Shown: piece after piece, positions 34,554-43,568 of the stretch
How the letters are laid out: the number at the start of each line of letters is the position of its first letter
How positions within the stretch are numbered: position 1 is the first letter of the stretch
Origin: CAYZZU01 sp964483105
Lineage (GTDB): Bacteria; CG2-30-53-67
NCBI GenBank assembly: GCA_964483105.1
Contig: CAYZZU010000018.1
Span: forward strand, 1 to 53,009
Length of the DNA: 53,009 bases
Reading direction: 5' to 3'
The notes under the pieces: generated by a model
The model's input: only the letters and a program-made list of their open reading frames with translations
Database searches by the model: none
Told to the model about the DNA's origin: nothing
Translations under genes and position numbers: made by a program

Positions 34554-36785
34554 TCACCGTTGCACGGACTGGTTCAGGTTCCAGTCATAATGAAGATAAT
34601 CAACCTGAATTTTCTCCGCTCGACTCCGGATAAACTCCTTCTTGTCTTCTTCCAGAAGATACCGTTCGAGAAACCGGAAGACTCCCCCCTTCCCGCCAAA
34701 GTCGTCTTCATACCATTTTAAGATCATGGAAAGCACCACCCTCTCTTCTTCAGGGAGCACAATCACCTCAGAACTGTTGATGAAATTCAATGCCGCAAGG
34801 TCCAGTTCCTCCTCGATCCTTTCCGGCGTATAGAACCGGATCGGGGCGCAGGAACGGGAACCGCAGACGAGAGCAAAATGAATCCTCGGGTCGACCTGCT
34901 CCAGGGAAAACGCCCTTCTCGGATCGCGAAAACCGAAGGGGCGGAAAACACGCGAGGGAGGACGGGCATTCGCCCTCAGGATCCCGTGTTCGATTTCATC
35001 CGGAGAAAACCGGAGTCCACTAATTCGATACCCGACCCTTGTGAAAAAACCGATCGCTTCTTTGACTGAGCTTTTGATTCCCAGGGCGATGATCCCGTCC
35101 ACGACAATGGTATTGTAGAGATTGATCCAGAAGGCCAATTTCTCCCGCGTACCTTTCAGAAGATGAAGATCATAGTCCTTCAGGCGCGCGGCCAGTCGTT
35201 TATAATAGCGGTACTCATCGGACCCTCTGATGGCCTGGTAGTTCACCCGTCCCTGTTCACTGTAGTAGTGCGACTTGATCTCCCGGACGGCTGAAAGCAT
35301 CTCCTGGGACAGCCGTTCAAAGGGAACCTCCAACGCGGGTTCCGAATCGTTCAGGATCACCCGTCGCCAACGAACTTTTCGGAGACGTTCGGAGAGCGGC
35401 ACCTCCCCGGTTTTCAGATAATGTTCGTAAGCGGTGTCCAGAAACAGGGCGGCCGTCCAGGAAAAATCGACGGAACCGTATCCGCTTCCATCGAAAGAGT
35501 CGTAATACTCATAGAAGCCGAAGCGCAGCGGCAACTGCAAAATATCCTTGGCCACGGAATCCACCTTCTGCGAAAAACCGTAACGATTCAATCCGTACAT
35601 CAACATCCAGTTGATGTTCAGCCAGACAGGCCCCCGCCAGTAATTTTTCCGGTCGAACCCTTCCTTCTGCGTGTCGTAGTTCGGGATAGTAAAGCAGTTG
35701 CCCTGATGAAGGGCGCAAAAACTTTTGGAGTCCAGATAATCATAGAGTCTTGCAGCCTGTTCCAGGGTGGCGGCACCACAGAAAAGGGGCATGAAACCCG
35801 CAGCCGTGTCGATCTCGATGAACCGGTCTTCCACACCGTCCAGCGAATCGAACAAACCGTGTTCTCCATGATACAATTTTTCACGAATCGCCCGGGCGGT
35901 TTTCTGATACCATCCTTCCACCTCTCCGACCGGCTTGCCCAGTCTCGCTCCAATCTTCACCAATGCCTCGTCGGCAGCACAGAGGATGGAATTAAAAAGG
36001 GGCCCGTATACCAGGAAAGGACATTCTTTTCGGATCGCCGTCTCGTCGTAGCGCAATCGTCTGAAGAGATCCACGAGATAAACGAAACGGTCATATTCTT
36101 CATCCCGGGGTCTCATCCGCGCCTCCACACCCTGTGACAGATCCTTCCTTCGGTAGGACGGGATCTCCACGGACGACCAGTCAACCTTCCGAAACACGCT
36201 GTCCCACGTCGGCGAGTTATCCATCCCCGATTCCCAGGGATGACGGATGTAAACCAGTCCGCTTCCCTCGGGGTCCCGTTCATCGTAGAGATATCGATGG
36301 AGAGCAAGAAGCCGGGGATAGATCCACTCCAAAAAAGGGATCACATCCTGGGGTTTCCGGGCGTTCTTGTAGATTTTCAGGACCGCGATGGCATGGATCG
36401 GCGGCATGGTGATCCCGGAGGTAAGAACCCCGTCGGGAGCATTCGGAGAGCGTTCCGTCTGCCAGAAATCCGGTTCGGGAAAATAGTTTCCCAGGCGTTT
36501 TCGATTAAAAACAATCTGTGGCAACATCCCATTCTTCCACTGCCCCCGGAAAAGGGATTTCAACTCCAGCATGGCACGCTTCGTATCGTAATGAGAATAA
36601 CCGATGGCGATAAAACCCGAATCCCAGTTCCATTGATGGGGATAAAGGCCAACGGACGGCATGGTGTAATCCCCCGTCCAGTTGGCATTCAGGACAGCTT
36701 TTGCCTTTTTCATGAGCTCCCGGATGGTCACCGCCATTGCCTGCAGGAAGATCAAGAGGGCCGCCAGATTCCTTCGCATCCCCAT
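34554..36785 (-). CDS. Glycoside hydrolase (GH63/MGH1-like) fused to DUF547
   Basis: A protein of about 743 residues with two unrelated parts. Residues about 20-455 form an (alpha/alpha)6-barrel glycosidase of the trehalase/GH63/mannosylglycerate-hydrolase group. Motifs include GLYPHQWNWDSGFIAIGYS, HPWESGMDNSPTWD and NYWRGPVWLNINWMLMYG. Residues about 490-735 match DUF547 (REKLAFWINLYNTIVVDGI, DPRIHFALVCGSRSCAPIRFY). No signal peptide is convincing, so it may act on a cytoplasmic solute such as a mannosyl- or glucosyl-glycerate; this is inference. The ORF is open to a TTG at 36827. I prefer ATG 36785 because GAGG lies 5 bp upstream; an ATG at 36737 is also possible. It runs convergent with the DUF3179 gene. 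Confidence 0.8.
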   Translation of the reverse strand: MGMRRNLAALLIFLQAMAVTIRELMKKAKAVLNANWTGDYTMPSVGLYPHQWNWDSGFIAIGYSHYDTKRAMLELKSLFRGQWKNGMLPQIVFNRKRLGNYFPEPDFWQTERSPNAPDGVLTSGITMPPIHAIAVLKIYKNARKPQDVIPFLEWIYPRLLALHRYLYDERDPEGSGLVYIRHPWESGMDNSPTWDSVFRKVDWSSVEIPSYRRKDLSQGVEARMRPRDEEYDRFVYLVDLFRRLRYDETAIRKECPFLVYGPLFNSILCAADEALVKIGARLGKPVGEVEGWYQKTARAIREKLYHGEHGLFDSLDGVEDRFIEIDTAAGFMPLFCGAATLEQAARLYDYLDSKSFCALHQGNCFTIPNYDTQKEGFDRKNYWRGPVWLNINWMLMYGLNRYGFSQKVDSVAKDILQLPLRFGFYEYYDSFDGSGYGSVDFSWTAALFLDTAYEHYLKTGEVPLSERLRKVRWRRVILNDSEPALEVPFERLSQEMLSAVREIKSHYYSEQGRVNYQAIRGSDEYRYYKRLAARLKDYDLHLLKGTREKLAFWINLYNTIVVDGIIALGIKSSVKEAIGFFTRVGYRISGLRFSPDEIEHGILRANARPPSRVFRPFGFRDPRRAFSLEQVDPRIHFALVCGSRSCAPIRFYTPERIEEELDLAALNFINSSEVIVLPEEERVVLSMILKWYEDDFGGKGGVFRFLERYLLEEDKKEFIRSRAEKIQVDYLHYDWNLNQSVQR

Positions 36786-36894
36786 TTGTGCCTCAAACAT
36801 TGAATCACAAAGTTCCGCAAAAGACAACTCCCCTCAAGAGATACGCCATCTTGTGTGATCTCAGAACCGGATCCTGAGGTATGCCGTTGTCTGA

Positions 36895-36923
36895 TTGACT
36901 CCCGTCCCTAAAACCTTTAAGAT
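36895..36923 (+). promoter_or_regulatory. Promoter of mazG
   Basis: TTGACT (36895-36900), a 17-bp spacer and TAAGAT (36918-36923). The predicted transcription start falls at or next to the ATG at 36931. Confidence 0.55.
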
Positions 36924-36930
36924 GGATTGC

Positions 36931-37719
36931 ATGGAAAACAAGAGCGGTATAGACAAATTACTGGCCATTATGTCCCGACTCCGGTCCGAGAATGGTTGCC
37001 CGTGGGACAGGCAGCAGACCATGGAGAGTCTGAAACCCTTTCTGATCGAAGAAACCTACGAAGTCATGGAGGCCATCGACCGGGGGGATCAGGACGCAGT
37101 CTGTGAAGAATTAGGGGACCTTCTACTGCAGATCGTTTTTCTTTCCCAGATCGGGAGGGAAACGGGCGACTTTTCTTTTGATGATGTGGTGGCGGGAATC
37201 AATGAGAAACTGTTAAGAAGACACCCTCATGTGTTCGGTGAAGAGCAAATCGACAATGCGGATGAAGTACTGCACCGTTGGGAACAGATCAAGAGGGAAG
37301 AAAAAAAGGAGAGGAAAAGGGATTCCATCCTGGAAGGCATCCCCAAGGCCCTGCCCGCCCTGTTGAAGGCGCACCGGCTTCAAGACCGGGCCGCCCGGGC
37401 CGGATTTGACTGGGAGCACATCTCGCAGGTCCTGGAAAAGGTGCAAGAAGAGACAGCCGAATTCAAGGAAGCCTTGGAGAAGAAAGATCCGGAGGAGATT
37501 GAAAATGAGTTCGGAGACCTGCTCTTTTCCCTGGTCAACCTTTCCCGCTTTATCAAGGTCCATCCCGAGGAGGCCCTCCAGAAATCAACCCGTCGGTTTG
37601 TCTCCCGTTTTCAGCACATCGAAAGGCATGCCGTCCGAAAAGGCGTGGAGTTGCACACCCTCTCCCTCGAAGAGATGGACCGCCTCTGGAACGAGGCAAA
37701 ACAATCTGAGAAGAATTGA
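36931..37719 (+). CDS. mazG: Nucleoside triphosphate pyrophosphohydrolase MazG
   Basis: A 262-residue protein with two MazG repeats that clears non-canonical or excess NTPs to NMP and pyrophosphate. The N-terminal repeat has GCPWDRQQT, the metal-binding EETYEV and EELGDLLLQIVF. The C-terminal repeat has EETAEF and EIENEFGDLLFSLVNLSR. The ORF is open to 36895 as TTG, but that overlaps the promoter -35 box, so ATG 36931 is the likely start. It has no Shine-Dalgarno sequence and sits at the predicted transcription start, so the mRNA may be leaderless. Confidence 0.93.
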   Translation: MENKSGIDKLLAIMSRLRSENGCPWDRQQTMESLKPFLIEETYEVMEAIDRGDQDAVCEELGDLLLQIVFLSQIGRETGDFSFDDVVAGINEKLLRRHPHVFGEEQIDNADEVLHRWEQIKREEKKERKRDSILEGIPKALPALLKAHRLQDRAARAGFDWEHISQVLEKVQEETAEFKEALEKKDPEEIENEFGDLLFSLVNLSRFIKVHPEEALQKSTRRFVSRFQHIERHAVRKGVELHTLSLEEMDRLWNEAKQSEKN

Positions 37720-37805
37720 AATCGGAATGACGGTTTCCTGTTGGAAGTGATGGAATCCGTCCTGATCCCTCCCTGTTTCATCCCGCGGGGACGGGGCGAC
37801 CCGGA

Positions 37806-38999
37806 TCAGAGATCCGAGGTGTGCTCCTTCTGTTTACATCGGGACACGAAGCGTTTCAATGCCCGTCTGTCCCGGTCAGGAATATGGGTGATCCGTGCGC
37901 CGATTTCGTAATGTTTTCCCTTTTCCATCTCCTCGATCCGCTTCACCCTGGCCTTGCAGGAAACCGGGGTTTTCCGTCCCGGAAGTTGAAAAGAAAGACG
38001 GAGAATCGTGTCGATTGGAAGGGGACGGTCGTGTGTGAAAAGGAGACCCCCTTCACTGAGATTCCGGATCTGAAGCACTTCCCCGGAGTCCGAGGAGAGC
38101 TGCAAACGGCCCGTGAGGAACGCCTCCACCCGAACGAAATCTCTTCGTTCGTCCTCGTAGAGACAGACCTGGTTCTTCCCGCGTGCCTTCGCCCGGTACA
38201 AGGCCTGATCCGCCTTTTTGATCAGATCCGTATCGGTAACGGCGTCCACCTTGAAGGTCGCCACCCCCGCGCTGACGGTAAAAGATTTCAACGGCTGCCT
38301 CGCTTCCCGAATGAACGGGGTGCTCTCGACCTTCCTCCGGACCCTCTCGGCGATCACCATCCCTCCCTCCTTGTCGGTCTCCGGAAGAACCATAACAAAT
38401 TCTTCTCCTCCATACCGAGCGACGATATCCACGTCACGGACACAACCTTTCAGGATCCGGGCGAGTTTCCTCAATGCCTTGTTTCCGCTCAGATGACCGT
38501 TCGTATCGTTGTAATGCTTGAAATCGTCCGCGTCAAAAATCACCAGGGAGAGAGGAGCATGATAACGGTCCGACCGGCGAACCTCCTGTTTGAGAACCGA
38601 TATAAAATAGCGATAATTGAAAAGCTGGGTCAATTCATCAATGTGGGTTTGCTGTTGGGTCTTCTGGAAGATCTTGATCTCGATGATCTTCGGATTTTTG
38701 ATCCGGCGGTTGATATCGACAAAATAGTCCAGAAGGGCCACGCGGACATCGATCTCCCTCCCCACGCATCCGCGCATCCCTTCCCAATGTCTCAGGATTT
38801 CTTTCCAGTGTTTACGGGCCGTTCTTTTCTGAAATTCCAGGTGGGCCATGGTGAACAGGAGACGGGGATACAATTCGTCTCCGAATCGTTCCACAAGACG
38901 GTCCACCTCCTCACTGAACCGCGAACGGTCCCGGGTGATATCACGGACAAGGAGCTTGTCGACCGCAGCCTGAATCTTTCGATCATCTTTCTGAGTCAT
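37806..38999 (-). CDS. Diguanylate cyclase with C-terminal PilZ domain
   Basis: A 397-residue protein in three parts. Residues 1-115 are a helical region of unknown type. A GGDEF domain (about 115-280) has active-site GGEEF and an inhibitory I-site RDVD five residues before it. A PilZ domain (about 285-390) has RRDFVR and NLSEGG, the c-di-GMP contacts. It would make c-di-GMP and sense it, both through the I-site and PilZ. No membrane segment is seen, so it is probably cytoplasmic. It lies downstream of kdsD in the same direction. A GEMM riboswitch is about 6.5 kb away. Confidence 0.92.
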   Translation of the reverse strand: MTQKDDRKIQAAVDKLLVRDITRDRSRFSEEVDRLVERFGDELYPRLLFTMAHLEFQKRTARKHWKEILRHWEGMRGCVGREIDVRVALLDYFVDINRRIKNPKIIEIKIFQKTQQQTHIDELTQLFNYRYFISVLKQEVRRSDRYHAPLSLVIFDADDFKHYNDTNGHLSGNKALRKLARILKGCVRDVDIVARYGGEEFVMVLPETDKEGGMVIAERVRRKVESTPFIREARQPLKSFTVSAGVATFKVDAVTDTDLIKKADQALYRAKARGKNQVCLYEDERRDFVRVEAFLTGRLQLSSDSGEVLQIRNLSEGGLLFTHDRPLPIDTILRLSFQLPGRKTPVSCKARVKRIEEMEKGKHYEIGARITHIPDRDRRALKRFVSRCKQKEHTSDL

Positions 39000-39042
39000 C
39001 CGTCCCCCCTCCTTCCGACCTGACCGAATTCCGGACTGAATA

Positions 39043-40032
39043 CTACACCACCCCCGCCTTCAACAGATCATGCAGATGGATCACCCCAACCGGGCTTCCC
39101 GTCTGATTGACAATCACCAGAGAGGTAATGGCGTAACGCTCCATGATCTGAACCGCCCGTGCCGCCAGTGCGTCCGCCTCGATGGTCTTGGGGTGTCTGA
39201 CCATCACCTTCTCCGCCTGAATGCTCAAAAGATCGTCGGTTTGCGAAAGCCCTTTCTCGAAAAATCGTCTCAAATCGCCATCGGTGATAATACCGATCAA
39301 CTTTCCTTCACGATCCACAACGGTCGTCATCCCGAGTTTCCCTGCGGTCATCTCGCAGATGGCCTCTTTCATCAGGTCCGAGCCCTGGATCCTTGGAACC
39401 TCATCCCCGACGTGCATCAGATCCGAAACCTTGAGCAGGAGCCTTTTCCCGAGCGTCCCCCCGGGATGAAGCAGCGCGAAATCCTCCTCCTTGAACCCCC
39501 GCTTGGTCAACAGGGCCACGGCCATGGCATCCCCCATCGCCAGACAGGCCGTCGTACTGGAGGTCGGCGCCATTCCCAGAGGACAGGCCTCCCTGGCCAC
39601 CCCCACATCCAGAACAATATCGCTTCGTTTTGCCAGGGTGGAGTGAACCTGACCGGTCATGGCCACCAGAAAGTTCCCCTGACGTTTGATCAGAGGCAGG
39701 ATCGAGGCCACTTCACCGGTTTCACCGCTGTTGGAAAGGGCCAGCACCAGATCCCCCCGGACGATCATCCCCAGGTCCCCGTGGATTCCCTCGGCGGGAT
39801 GAACAAAAAGGGCGGGGGTCCCCGTACTGGCAAAGGTCGAGGCGATCTTCCGGGCGATGATGCCTGATTTACCCATCCCGGTCACGACCACCCGTTTCTC
39901 GCAGCGATAGATGGCCTCCACGGCCTGTTCGAACTTTTCGTCCACCCGCTCGATCAGCGCGAGGATCGCCTCTCCCTCCGTCCTCAGGGTCTGTTTCGCC
40001 GATTCGATCAGTGTCTTATCTCCGGTTTGCAT
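39043..40032 (-). CDS. kdsD: Arabinose-5-phosphate isomerase
   Basis: This enzyme converts ribulose-5-phosphate to arabinose-5-phosphate, the precursor of KDO. The 329-residue product has an N-terminal SIS sugar-isomerase domain (VVVTGMGKSGIIARKIASTFASTGTPALFVHPAEGIHGDLG) and two C-terminal CBS domains. The ORF is open to 40191 but the ATG at 40032 has GAGGAT upstream and the usual family N-terminus. It follows kdsA in a kdsB-pyrG-kdsA-kdsD run. Confidence 0.95.
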   Translation of the reverse strand: MQTGDKTLIESAKQTLRTEGEAILALIERVDEKFEQAVEAIYRCEKRVVVTGMGKSGIIARKIASTFASTGTPALFVHPAEGIHGDLGMIVRGDLVLALSNSGETGEVASILPLIKRQGNFLVAMTGQVHSTLAKRSDIVLDVGVAREACPLGMAPTSSTTACLAMGDAMAVALLTKRGFKEEDFALLHPGGTLGKRLLLKVSDLMHVGDEVPRIQGSDLMKEAICEMTAGKLGMTTVVDREGKLIGIITDGDLRRFFEKGLSQTDDLLSIQAEKVMVRHPKTIEADALAARAVQIMERYAITSLVIVNQTGSPVGVIHLHDLLKAGVV

Positions 40033-40058
40033 GGAAATATCCTCATTCCCGGGCGGCT

Positions 40059-40163
40059 TCACAGAAATCCCTCCGGTAATCCCGCTTGCCGCTCCAAAAA
40101 CAAAATCACGGGATATCCGCTGTCTTCCATCCTTGCCTTGAAGAACGGGCGAAGTTCGATCAC
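40059..40163 (-). CDS. Possible 34-residue ORF overlapping the kdsA stop codon
   Basis: A GTG at 40161-40163 overlaps the TGA of kdsA (GTGA) and opens a 34-codon frame (MIELRPFFKARMEDSGYPV...) ending 26 bp before kdsD. The overlap would allow coupled translation. It resembles no family I know and may be chance. Confidence 0.25.
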   Translation of the reverse strand: MIELRPFFKARMEDSGYPVILFLERQAGLPEGFL

Positions 40164-40993
40164 GCCTTTTCTCCGGACCGGACGATCGCATCGATCTCCT
40201 TCACTTGTTGCAGCAACAACGGCAGGTCCTTCAAGGCCAGCATATTCGGACCGTCGCACAAGGCGTCATCCGGTCGGGGATGAACCTCGAGAAAGATCCC
40301 GTCAACCCCCGCGGCCACGGCGGCCCGCGTAAGAGGAACAGCGAATTCCCGCTGTCCCCCCGAAACGTCCCCCCGCCCTCCGGGTAACTGAACACTGTGT
40401 GTCCCGTCAAAGACCACCGGAACGCCATACCCCCGCATGACCGGAAGGGAACGCATATCGGCAACCAAGTTATTGTAACCGAATGAACTGCCCCGTTCCG
40501 TCAGGATAACGTCCGGATTCCCAGCCGACCGGATCTTCTCCACCACGTTTCCCATGTCCCAAGGGGCCATGAACTGTCCTTTTTTGACATTCACGGGCCG
40601 ACCGGAGCGGGCCACCGCAAGGATAAAATCGGTCTGCCTGCAGAGCAGGGCCGGCACCTGCAGGAGATCCAGCACCTCGGATGCCGGGCCGATCTCCTCC
40701 TCCCTGTGCACGTCGGACAAAAGCGGCAAGGAAAATTCCTCCCGGACCCTCTGGAGAATCCTCAAACCTTCCTCCAGGCCAGGTCCCCGGAAAGAACTGA
40801 AAGAAGAACGGTTGGCCTTGTCATACGATGACTTGAAAACCAGAGGCAAACCGATTTCGTCCGTGATTTTCCGGAGCGCCTCCGCCGTATCGAGCACAAG
40901 GGATTCACTCTCGATCACACAAGGGCCTGCAATCAGGACCAGCGGGGCGTTTCCACCGATCGTTACATCATCCAATCGGACGGCTTTATTCAT
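40160..40993 (-). CDS. kdsA: 3-deoxy-8-phosphooctulonate synthase
   Basis: KdsA condenses arabinose-5-phosphate with phosphoenolpyruvate to KDO-8-phosphate. The 277-residue TIM barrel has LIAGPCVIES, FKSSYDKANRSS, LLSDVH, KKGQFMAPWDM, RGSSFGYNNLV and DGTHSVQLPGG. It overlaps the 3' end of pyrG by 4 bp, so translation is likely coupled. Its substrate is made by the next gene, kdsD. Confidence 0.97.
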   Translation of the reverse strand: MNKAVRLDDVTIGGNAPLVLIAGPCVIESESLVLDTAEALRKITDEIGLPLVFKSSYDKANRSSFSSFRGPGLEEGLRILQRVREEFSLPLLSDVHREEEIGPASEVLDLLQVPALLCRQTDFILAVARSGRPVNVKKGQFMAPWDMGNVVEKIRSAGNPDVILTERGSSFGYNNLVADMRSLPVMRGYGVPVVFDGTHSVQLPGGRGDVSGGQREFAVPLTRAAVAAGVDGIFLEVHPRPDDALCDGPNMLALKDLPLLLQQVKEIDAIVRSGEKA

Positions 40994-42675
40994 TCGAATG
41001 ATTTGCTCTCCTTGCTTTCAGACTCTTCCGGTATTTTTGTATCTCTTTGTTTGTACCGCAGGGAGGCCTTGACGAATTCCCGGAAGAGGGGGTGGGGGCT
41101 TTTCGGGCGCGACTTGAATTCCGGATGGAACTGGCACCCCACAAACCAGGGGTGGTCCGGAACCTCGATAATCTCCACCAATTCCCTGTCCGGAGACACC
41201 CCGGCGATCTTCAGACCGCTCTCTTCCAGGGTGGCCCTGTAACGGTTGTTGAACTCGTAGCGATGACGGTGGCGCTCCGAAATCTCCAGGCTGCGATAGG
41301 CCCGGTGCGAAAAACTCTCCTCGGCCAGGGAACAGGGATATGCCCCGAGACGCATGGTCCCCCCCTTGTCGGAATGAACATCACGGTGTTCAACGCTCCG
41401 ATTCTTAAAGTCGGTCCACTGTTCCAGAAGGAAGATCACCGGATCCGGCGTATCCGGAGCAAACTCCGCGCTGTTCGCCTCCGTGAGTCCGCAGACATGA
41501 CGGGCATATTCAATCACGGCACACTGCATCCCGAGACAGATCCCCAGGAATGGAACCTTCCGGGTCCTCGCGAACTGGACGGCCTCGATCTTTCCCTCAA
41601 TACCCCGGTCTCCGAATCCCCCGGGGACCAGCACACCATCCACGTCACCCAGAAACCGTCCCGCGCCATGTTTCTCAATCTCCTCGGAATCGACCCATTT
41701 CACATTCACCCTGGCGTCGTTGGCCGCTCCCCCGTGGGTCAGCGCCTCATTCAGACTTTTATAGGACTCCCGGAGATCGACGTACTTCCCGACCAGTCCG
41801 ATCGTGGTATTGTAGGTCGGATGTTTGATCTTTTCGACAATCTCCTCCCATTCCGAAAGGTCCTGTTCCCCCATGGGAATGTCGAGAAGTTCCACCACCT
41901 TTTCATCCATGCCTTCCCGGTGCAGCAGAAGAGGCACCTCATAGATCGTCTCCACATCCCTGGCCGATATCACGGCGTCATGGTCCACGTTACAGAAGAG
42001 GGCAATCTTCTTTTTCAAATCATCGGGTAGAAAATGTTCGGTGCGGCAAAGAAGAATATCCGGCTGGATCCCGATCTGCAGCAGCTCCTTGACACTGTGC
42101 TGTGTCGGTTTGCTTTTCAACTCTCCCGCGGCACGGATGTAAGGGACCAATGTCAGATGCACGTAAATAACATTCTTCCTCCCCACGTCATGACGAAATT
42201 GGCGGATCGCTTCCAGAAACGGGAGAGACTCGATATCTCCGATCGTTCCCCCGATCTCCACGATTACCACATCGACATCGTCGGCCACGGACTTGATACT
42301 GTCCTTGATCTCGTTGGTGATATGCGGCACCACCTGAACCGTCCCCCCCAGGTAGTCCCCGCGCCGTTCTTTCATGATCACCGAATAATAGATTTTCCCG
42401 GTGGTATAGTTGCTGTTCCGGTTCAGGTTGGCGCTGGTGAAACGTTCATAATGCCCCAGATCGAGATCGGTTTCGGTTCCATCATCCGTAACATAGACCT
42501 CTCCGTGCTGGAAGGGACTCATGGTACCCGGATCGACATTGATGTACGGGTCCAGTTTCTGCAGGGTGACACGCAATCCCCGGCTTTCCAGAAGCGCTCC
42601 CATGGAAGCCGCCGCCAGGCCCTTCCCCAGTGAGGAGACCACACCGCCGGTCACAAAGATGAATTTCGGGGCCAT
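40990..42675 (-). CDS. pyrG: CTP synthase
   Basis: PyrG aminates UTP to CTP using glutamine. The 561-residue product has the N-terminal synthetase domain (KFIFVTGGVVSSLGKGLAAAS) and a C-terminal class I glutamine amidotransferase with nucleophile Cys in GICLGMQ and a His-x-Glu in the CQFHPEF block. ATG at 42675 with AAAGGAG upstream is preferred over an in-frame TTG at 42693. CTP is also the cosubstrate of KdsB, encoded just upstream, a pairing common in Gram-negative bacteria. Confidence 0.98.
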   Translation of the reverse strand: MAPKFIFVTGGVVSSLGKGLAAASMGALLESRGLRVTLQKLDPYINVDPGTMSPFQHGEVYVTDDGTETDLDLGHYERFTSANLNRNSNYTTGKIYYSVIMKERRGDYLGGTVQVVPHITNEIKDSIKSVADDVDVVIVEIGGTIGDIESLPFLEAIRQFRHDVGRKNVIYVHLTLVPYIRAAGELKSKPTQHSVKELLQIGIQPDILLCRTEHFLPDDLKKKIALFCNVDHDAVISARDVETIYEVPLLLHREGMDEKVVELLDIPMGEQDLSEWEEIVEKIKHPTYNTTIGLVGKYVDLRESYKSLNEALTHGGAANDARVNVKWVDSEEIEKHGAGRFLGDVDGVLVPGGFGDRGIEGKIEAVQFARTRKVPFLGICLGMQCAVIEYARHVCGLTEANSAEFAPDTPDPVIFLLEQWTDFKNRSVEHRDVHSDKGGTMRLGAYPCSLAEESFSHRAYRSLEISERHRHRYEFNNRYRATLEESGLKIAGVSPDRELVEIIEVPDHPWFVGCQFHPEFKSRPKSPHPLFREFVKASLRYKQRDTKIPEESESKESKSFE

Positions 42676-42689
42676 GATCAAACTCCTTT

Positions 42690-43457
42690 TCAAATAGCTT
42701 CGCCTGAACTGCCACCCGAGGCGATCACTCTTCGGATCTTCTCCAGATCCTCCGGTGTATCCACCCCCCGGGAATCGTACCGGGTCGGAACAACCCGGAG
42801 AGGAAAGCCGTTCTCCAGGATCCGCAGTTGCTCCAGTTTCTCCCGCATCTCCAGGGGGGTTCTCTCCATCTCACTGTATTTCAGGAGAAAATCCTTCCGA
42901 TAGACATAAAGACCGATATGCTGGTAAAAGGGGGTTTCAGTCAGATCCACTTTCAACGGGTCCACTCCCCGATCAAACGGAATCGGAGCACGTGAAAAAT
43001 AGAGGGCAAATCCAAGCCGGTCCGTCACCACCTTCACCACATTCGGATCCAGGAGATCCGCATGAGAACGGATCCGGGTGCAGGGAGTCGCCACAGGAAC
43101 CTCTTCCCCTTCCCGGATTGCCTCCACACACGCGTCGATCACACCCCCTTCGATCAACGGCTCATCCCCCTGGACGTTCACGATCATCTTGGAATCGAGA
43201 TTCCTTGCCACCTCGGCCAGACGATCCGTGCCGGAGGGATGATCCTTCGAGGTCATCACGCACTCGCCCCCAAAAGCGCGCACCGCGTCCAGAATCCTCC
43301 GGTCGTCCGTGGCGACAAGGACACGCTGGACCGTGGAGGAACGCGCCACCCGTTCATAGACCCACTGAATCATCGGCCGTCCCTCAATCTCGGCAAGGGC
43401 TTTTCCGGGAAACCGAACAGAGGCGTATCGGGACGGAATGACGGCCGTCACTGTCAT
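42690..43457 (-). CDS. kdsB: 3-deoxy-manno-octulosonate cytidylyltransferase
   Basis: KdsB activates KDO with CTP to CMP-KDO for lipid A/core assembly. The 255-residue nucleotidyltransferase has VIPSRYASVRFPGKAL, ATDDRRI, HPSGTDRLAEV and VNVQGDEPLI. It is the first gene of the kdsB-pyrG-kdsA-kdsD run and has a clear promoter 40 bp upstream. Confidence 0.97.
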   Translation of the reverse strand: MTVTAVIPSRYASVRFPGKALAEIEGRPMIQWVYERVARSSTVQRVLVATDDRRILDAVRAFGGECVMTSKDHPSGTDRLAEVARNLDSKMIVNVQGDEPLIEGGVIDACVEAIREGEEVPVATPCTRIRSHADLLDPNVVKVVTDRLGFALYFSRAPIPFDRGVDPLKVDLTETPFYQHIGLYVYRKDFLLKYSEMERTPLEMREKLEQLRILENGFPLRVVPTRYDSRGVDTPEDLEKIRRVIASGGSSGEAI

Positions 43458-43494
43458 GGGGCATACCTTAACTGATTACCATGGATGGAGTCTG

Positions 43495-43523
43495 ATGTTA
43501 TCAGACCCGGGAAGGCGGGTCAA
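43495..43523 (-). promoter_or_regulatory. Promoter of the kdsB-pyrG-kdsA-kdsD operon
   Basis: TTGACC (43518-43523), a 17-bp spacer and TAACAT (43495-43500), just upstream of kdsB. Confidence 0.65.
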
Positions 43524-43568
43524 CAAGAACCTTGCGTTTTCCTCTATAGGTGCCCGTCAGGGAGCCCG

